Shown piece by piece: positions 6,123 through 9,573 of a DNA stretch of 9,573 bases (position 1 is the stretch's first letter; each line of letters begins with the position of its first letter). Origin of the DNA: Actinomycetota bacterium (GTDB taxonomy: Bacteria; Actinomycetota; Actinomycetes; Nanopelagicales; Nanopelagicaceae). The notes under the pieces are model-generated. The model ran no database searches and was not told the DNA's origin. It saw nothing but the letters and a program-made list of their open reading frames with translations. The stretch spans positions 1 to 9,573 of the forward strand of contig WLDA01000021.1 in assembly GCA_009705025.1 (NCBI GenBank), written 5' to 3'. A program made the translations under genes and the position numbers.

Positions 6123-6723
6123 CGATAGCCCCCTTAGAAATTAGACGCTCAACATATTTAGCCAAGATATCGACTTCGATATTGACCAAATCCCCTGGTT
6201 TTTTGCGTGAAAGGTTTGTCTTTGCAAGAGTTTCAGGAATAAGCCAGACGGTAATAATGTGCGTTGCATCATCTATAGAGCCAACGGTTAGTGATACGCC
6301 ATCGAGAGTTATAGAGCCTTGCGCAACAACATATTTCAAAAGGTTTTCTGGCGCTTTGATATCAAACTGCGCCCATTTTTCGCCAGGAAGTAATTGCACA
6401 ACGCTTCCTGTGCCATCAACATGTCCTTGCACAATATGGCCGCCCATGCGCATATCCATGCGGGCAGCGAGTTCTAGATTTACTGGTGAACCAACTTCTA
6501 ATTGAGCAAGGGAAGTCAGGGCTAGCGTTTGAACCATGACATCGGCGGTAAAGGTGTCGCCAGTAATTGATGTTGCAGTTAGGCATGTTCCATTGACTGC
6601 AATGGAATCACCCACTGATAGACCGAGCACTGACTGCGGAGCGGTGATTGTAAAGATTGCTGAACTCTGACCGCGAGTAATCTCTTTTACTATTCCAAGT
6701 TCTGAAACTAATCCTGTAAACAT
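6112..6723 (-). CDS. ribE: Riboflavin synthase, alpha chain (two lumazine-binding domains)
   Basis: The product is 203 residues, the normal length. It dismutates two DMRL molecules into riboflavin plus the ribitylamino-pyrimidine that returns to RibH. Two tandem lumazine-binding barrels are visible. The first (1-97) has MFTGLV, GDSIAVNGTCLT (38-49) and ADVMVQTL (60-67). The second (about 98-195) has GGHIVQGHVDG (94-104), GSITLDGVSLTV (136-147) and IPETLAKTNL (162-171). The ATG directly follows the ribD stop (TAAATG), with an AAAGGGG Shine-Dalgarno inside the end of ribD. The 3' end overlaps ribBA. It competes with any photolyase use of DMRL, since it consumes that intermediate. Confidence 0.96.
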   Translation of the reverse strand: MFTGLVSELGIVKEITRGQSSAIFTITAPQSVLGLSVGDSIAVNGTCLTATSITGDTFTADVMVQTLALTSLAQLEVGSPVNLELAARMDMRMGGHIVQGHVDGTGSVVQLLPGEKWAQFDIKAPENLLKYVVAQGSITLDGVSLTVGSIDDATHIITVWLIPETLAKTNLSRKKPGDLVNIEVDILAKYVERLISKGAIDGK

Positions 6724-7719
6724 TTAGAGCCCCTTTACTGCGTAGTGGGATTTGATATCGCTGCCACAACGCTCTACCGATAAGAGTTGAAGTTCAAGGT
6801 GATCATCCAGAGTTGAAATTCCTAGATTGCTAACAAAATCTTTACCGCCGCCAAGGACTTTCGGGGCCTGATACATAATGATTTCATCGATATTTCCTGA
6901 TGCTAAAAGTGCGGAACCAAATGTTGGACCAGCTTCAACGAGAACTTGGTTGAATCCTTCATCGCCGAGCATGCTCATCAGATCTGGAATTGATTTGCTC
7001 TTGACTAGAACTGTGCGTGCTTCCTTATCAAAGACTTGATTGCTGGCAGGAACATCTTGTTCTCCGCAGATGATGCGCACAGGACGTGCACTGTGGCCGC
7101 GTGGGATCAAATGCGGGTTATCAACAATTGCAGTATTTGTGCCAATCAAAATTGCATCAGATTGTGCACGCAGTAATTGAACATCCTCACGAGATTGCGG
7201 CCCCGTAATCCATTGTGAAGTTGAATCACTTGCTGCAACTTTTGCATCCAGAGTTGTTGCAACTTTCCAAATCATCAGTGGTTTACCACTTTGCACTTTG
7301 TGTAACCAAGCCCGTTGAACATATTCGAGTTCGGCAGAATGGATATGTTCAACTTCGATTCCTGCAGATTTCAATACCTGCGCTCCCCCAGCTGCAATTG
7401 GGTTTGGATCGCTAACTGCATAAATAACTTTTGAAATTTCTGCATCGATAATTGCTTGCGTACACGGTGGTGTTGTGCCGGTATGTGCGCATGGTTCAAG
7501 TGAGACAACCAATGTTGCTCCGCGCGCTAAGGATTGCGCGCCTTTGATGGCAATAACTTCGGCGTGATCGGGTGAAAGTTTGCGATTATGAAAACCAGAT
7601 GCGATGAGTGCGCCATCGGGTGAATAAATGGCAGCAGAAACATTTGGGTTGGGAGTACTCACTGCTAAGCCAGCAAGGCTGAGCGAGTAAAGATGCGCGA
7701 AGGCGTCATCGATAAACAA
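6724..7719 (-). CDS. ribD: Bifunctional diaminohydroxyphosphoribosylaminopyrimidine deaminase / 5-amino-6-(5-phosphoribosylamino)uracil reductase
   Basis: The product is 331 residues, slightly short for RibD but with both domains present. The zinc-dependent deaminase (1-140) has TPNPNV (22-27), HAEV with His52 and Glu54, and [14 protein letters not shown] (73-86) with zinc ligands Cys77 and Cys86. The reductase (about 146-328) has [11 protein letters not shown] (152-162), [10 protein letters not shown] (187-196), DNPHL (200-204) and a [12 protein letters not shown] nucleotide-binding stretch (261-272). The start is TTG at 7719: an in-frame TAA lies seven codons upstream and no ATG or GTG occurs between it and the conserved N-terminus. 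The start sits 17 nt after the FMN riboswitch with only a weak Shine-Dalgarno, consistent with control of initiation. It is the first gene of the operon and abuts ribE. Confidence 0.94.
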   Translation of the reverse strand: MFIDDAFAHLYSLSLAGLAVSTPNPNVSAAIYSPDGALIASGFHNRKLSPDHAEVIAIKGAQSLARGATLVVSLEPCAHTGTTPPCTQAIIDAEISKVIYAVSDPNPIAAGGAQVLKSAGIEVEHIHSAELEYVQRAWLHKVQSGKPLMIWKVATTLDAKVAASDSTSQWITGPQSREDVQLLRAQSDAILIGTNTAIVDNPHLIPRGHSARPVRIICGEQDVPASNQVFDKEARTVLVKSKSIPDLMSMLGDEGFNQVLVEAGPTFGSALLASGNIDEIIMYQAPKVLGGGKDFVSNLGISTLDDHLELQLLSVERCGSDIKSHYAVKGL

Positions 7720-7736
7720 GGTGCACCGATTCCGCT

Positions 7737-7856
7737 GTTATCTCTCATCCGGACTTTAACCGTCGGTCTCAGAGTTTCACTGAGTCAACCGCCCATTGGA
7801 TATGTGCGGGTCGCGGACTATAACCGCCGGTTCGAAATTACATCGACCCCGATAAC
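7737..7856 (-). promoter_or_regulatory. FMN riboswitch (RFN element)
   Basis: On the minus strand the conserved RFN blocks occur in order: ATCGGGGTC, GATGTAATTTCGAACCGGCG, a GTCCGCGACC segment, GTGAAACTCTGAGACCGAC, then AAAGTCCGGATGAGAGA. The closing P1 stem is GTTATC (7856-7851) with GATAAC (7742-7737). Internal stems CCCGC/GCGGG-like and CTCAG/CTGAG are also visible. FMN binding normally switches off riboflavin genes. Only 17 nt separate the aptamer from the ribD start, leaving no room for an intrinsic terminator, so control is most likely at translation initiation. Confidence 0.97.
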
Positions 7857-7865
7857 AACATGGCA

Positions 7866-7871
7866 ATTCTA
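7866..7871 (-). promoter_or_regulatory. Predicted -10 element of the riboflavin operon promoter
   Basis: TAGAAT on the minus strand (one mismatch from TATAAT) would place the transcription start near 7859, only a few bases before the first riboswitch stem at 7856. No convincing -35 hexamer is seen. The position upstream of the riboswitch supports the call. Confidence 0.55.
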
Positions 7872-7912
7872 GCGCCTTTCACGCATTTTCGAGAATCGGG
7901 AATTTTGAACAG

Positions 7913-7918
7913 TATTCT
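7913..7918 (+). promoter_or_regulatory. Predicted -10 element of a leaderless promoter for the DUF2256-photolyase unit
   Basis: TATTCT ends 7 nt before the ATG at 7926, so transcription would start at or beside the start codon. No Shine-Dalgarno precedes that ATG. The -35 region would overlap that of the divergent riboflavin promoter (around 7885-7895), though neither -35 is a good match. Confidence 0.45.
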
Positions 7919-7925
7919 CTGCGCT

Positions 7926-8069
7926 ATGCCACGCATAGCTAAAGATAAAAACGGATTTGCTCCGAAGGTCTGCGTGCGATGTGGCCTTGAATTTGAATGG
8001 CGAAAGAAGTGGGCTAAAAACTGGAATGACGTGAAGTATTGCAGCGAGCGTTGCCGAGAAAATAAATGA
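7926..8069 (+). CDS. DUF2256 small zinc-ribbon protein
   Basis: The product is 47 residues. Cys16-x2-Cys19 and Cys39-x3-Cys43 form a probable four-cysteine zinc site. Between and after them lie the family's characteristic [17 protein letters not shown] and RCRENK stretches, rich in Trp, Lys and Arg. This matches the DUF2256 family, whose function is not established. To my knowledge, family members often sit beside cryptochrome/photolyase genes. I chose ATG 7926 over an in-frame ATG at 7860: the MPRI beginning fits the family, and the extra upstream residues would cover the promoter and the rib transcription start. Its stop overlaps the photolyase start (ATGA, 4 nt), so the two are translationally coupled. 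Nucleic-acid or flavoprotein-assisting roles are possible but not shown. Confidence 0.85.
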   Translation: MPRIAKDKNGFAPKVCVRCGLEFEWRKKWAKNWNDVKYCSERCRENK

Positions 8070-9538
8070 AACGCATTATCTACATTCCCTTTGATCACTT
8101 GCACCGAAAATTTGGCGCGCTCAAAGGTGCAACTCCAGGCGAGGATGTAATCGCACTTGTTGAAAGTGCGCGCATGACTACTGGGCGCAATTGGCACAAG
8201 GAGCGACTCTTCTTCCTTATCTCTAGTGCTCGCCACTTTGCGCAATCACTTGAAGAAGAAGGTTTTACTGTCGAATATGTAAAAGCAGCAACAACTATTG
8301 ATGGCCTCAAAACTGTTGAAAAGAAATATCCGAAGCTTCCTATTGTTTGCGCCGAGCCTTCTTCCTTTAGGCAATATGAAGCGCTCAAGAATTACGGAGT
8401 CAGCTTTGTAGATAACGATTTATTCCTAACTCCTCGTTCCCTATTTTTGTCGTGGGCTAATGAGCAAAAGAGTTTTGTTTTGGAGAGTTTTTATCGCAAA
8501 CAAAGAGTTCGCCTCGCTATTTTGATGGATGGTAAAGAACCTACCGGTGGTGCATGGAATTTCGATAAAGAGAATCGCTTGCCACCACCAAAACAATATG
8601 AAGGTCCTGCTTATTTAGAACACAAACGTGATGAGATTGATAATGAAGTTGCAGCAGAGTTAGGGCACGTGCCAACGACTACCTGGGCCACTACGCGCAA
8701 AGGTGCATTGGCGCAGATGAAGAACTTTTTTGATAATCACTTTGGTGAATTCGGGCCACTTGAAGATGCGATGACAACCCAAAACTGGGCACTGCATCAC
8801 TCCTTACTCTCACCATATTTGAATAATGGATTACTTCATGCAAGTGAAGTCATTAGCGCTGCAATGAAGGCATTCAATACTGGATCAATTCCTATTGAAT
8901 CTGCTGAAGGATTTGTTCGCCAGATCATTGGATGGCGCGAATACGTCAATGGAATGTATTGGTTCCTGGGCCCTGACTATCGCGGAAATAATCAACTCAA
9001 GGCCAATCGAGCATTGCTTCCATTATTTAGTGATCCCAATAAAACTTCGATGAACTGCATGAAGCAAACGGTCACTGATATCAATGAACGGGCGTGGGTG
9101 CATCACATTCCACGTTTGATGCTGCTCTCAAATCTTGCACTCGTAACGGGAACTAATCCCCAAGAATTTCTAGAGTGGATGCGCGAAGTATTTATCGATG
9201 CAAGCGAATGGGTAATGGTTCCCAACGTAATTGGAATGGGCGTTCACGCCGATGGTGGGCTGATGATGACTAAGCCTTATGCAGCAGGTGGTGCTTACGT
9301 CTCACGTATGAGTAATTACTGCAAGGGTTGTTCTTATGATCCAAAACTTCGAGTTGGCGAGAGCGCATGTCCATTTACGACTTTGTATTGGGATTTCTTA
9401 GATCGACATAAAGAAACTTTCGCCAAGAATCACCGCATGAGCCAACAAGTATTTGGCCTCAATCGCCTCAGCGACTTACCGCAATTGAAAGTGCGTGCGC
9501 AAGAGGTATTGAAGGGTTTAGAGCAAGGAACTATTTAG
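8066..9538 (+). CDS. phrB: FeS-cluster cryptochrome/photolyase (FeS-BCP; PhrB-type (6-4) photolyase)
   Basis: The product is 490 residues. An N-terminal DPRP-type Rossmann domain (1-130, starting [11 protein letters not shown]) precedes the all-helical FAD-binding domain with [19 protein letters not shown] (281-299) and [13 protein letters not shown] (340-352). Four cysteines, C331, C419, C422 and C435, have spacings of 88, 3 and 13, identical to the [4Fe-4S] ligands I recall for Agrobacterium PhrB (350, 438, 441, 454). H346 and H347 fall at its paired active-site histidines 365/366. Characterised relatives repair (6-4) photoproducts in DNA with blue light, using FAD for catalysis and DMRL as antenna. 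A signalling role, as in the related CryB, cannot be excluded. The gene overlaps the DUF2256 stop by 4 nt and diverges from the riboflavin operon that makes both chromophore precursors. Confidence 0.94.
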   Translation: MKRIIYIPFDHLHRKFGALKGATPGEDVIALVESARMTTGRNWHKERLFFLISSARHFAQSLEEEGFTVEYVKAATTIDGLKTVEKKYPKLPIVCAEPSSFRQYEALKNYGVSFVDNDLFLTPRSLFLSWANEQKSFVLESFYRKQRVRLAILMDGKEPTGGAWNFDKENRLPPPKQYEGPAYLEHKRDEIDNEVAAELGHVPTTTWATTRKGALAQMKNFFDNHFGEFGPLEDAMTTQNWALHHSLLSPYLNNGLLHASEVISAAMKAFNTGSIPIESAEGFVRQIIGWREYVNGMYWFLGPDYRGNNQLKANRALLPLFSDPNKTSMNCMKQTVTDINERAWVHHIPRLMLLSNLALVTGTNPQEFLEWMREVFIDASEWVMVPNVIGMGVHADGGLMMTKPYAAGGAYVSRMSNYCKGCSYDPKLRVGESACPFTTLYWDFLDRHKETFAKNHRMSQQVFGLNRLSDLPQLKVRAQEVLKGLEQGTI

Positions 9539-9541
9539 AAC

Positions 9542-9573
9542 TTAGTTGTTCTTCACAAACTCTGATGCGTGAG
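9542..9573 (-). CDS. Possible C-terminus of a convergent gene entering from the right edge
   Basis: On the minus strand one frame is open from the window edge to a TAA at 9544-9542 and ends in HASEFVKNN. The tail begins 3 nt past the photolyase stop, which fits this compact genome. With about nine codons visible the family cannot be identified, and chance is a serious alternative. Confidence 0.3.
   Translation of the reverse strand, partial: HASEFVKNN

Noticed and set aside
7860..7925. 22-codon N-terminal extension of the DUF2256 protein
   Set aside because: The family starts at the MPRI segment. The extension would overlap both predicted promoters.
7838..8245. 135-codon minus-strand frame across riboswitch, DUF2256 and photolyase start
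   Set aside because: It is antisense to well-supported features and low in plausibility as a protein.
9537..9552. AGAAC / GTTCT hairpin after the photolyase stop as a terminator
   Set aside because: The stem is only 5 bp with a 6-nt loop and is not followed by a T-run, too weak to call.
1..9573. CRISPR arrays, tRNA/rRNA genes, insertion sequences, attachment sites
   Set aside because: No evenly spaced short repeats, RNA-gene signatures, transposase genes or flanking duplications were seen on either strand.

Overview
The window looks like a chromosomal segment from a moderately low-GC actinobacterium. A freshwater planktonic lineage of the Nanopelagicales (acI, 'Ca. Planktophila'-like) is my best guess. 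The guess rests on gene content (fused RibBA in a ribD-ribE-ribBA-ribH order, an FeS-type photolyase), AT-leaning codon use, compact gene junctions and two probable leaderless promoters. It is an inference, not a phylogenetic placement.

Layout. (1) Bases 1-2560, minus strand: one uninterrupted reading frame of 853 codons that runs off the left edge. It is the N-terminal part of a large secreted protein: signal peptide, LamG-like jelly-roll domain, two tandem Ig-like repeats, further MBG/YDG-type beta domains and an InlB-type (Flg_new) repeat. (2) Bases 2561-2678: a divergent intergenic region with a perfect 9-bp inverted repeat. (3) Bases 2679-3338, plus strand: a TetR-family regulator. (4) Bases 3323-4014, minus strand: a YefM/YoeB-type toxin-antitoxin pair behind a TGTAC-containing perfect palindrome. 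(5) Bases 4026-7871, minus strand: a riboflavin operon with an FMN riboswitch, then ribD, ribE, ribBA, ribH and a DoxX-like membrane protein. All its junctions overlap, abut or are separated by at most 10 nt. (6) Bases 7913-9538, plus strand: a two-gene unit diverging from the rib operon. It encodes a 47-residue DUF2256 zinc-ribbon protein and, overlapping by 4 nt, a 490-residue FeS-cluster cryptochrome/(6-4) photolyase of the PhrB family. (7) The last 32 bases may hold the end of a convergent minus-strand gene.

How the genes may work together. The rib operon makes 6,7-dimethyl-8-ribityllumazine (DMRL, the RibH product) and riboflavin, the precursor of FMN and FAD. PhrB-type photolyases are known to use FAD as catalytic cofactor and DMRL as light-harvesting antenna. 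The photolyase here keeps all four [4Fe-4S] cysteines with the same spacing I recall for Agrobacterium PhrB, plus the paired active-site histidines. Cofactor synthesis and the enzyme that would consume both cofactors are therefore encoded back to back from one short intergenic region, with a conserved but functionally uncharacterised zinc-ribbon protein translationally coupled to the photolyase. This is the most interesting arrangement in the window. The secondary points of interest are the toxin-antitoxin pair (toxin lacking the usual Glu46, antitoxin with a lysine-rich tail) and the truncated giant surface protein.
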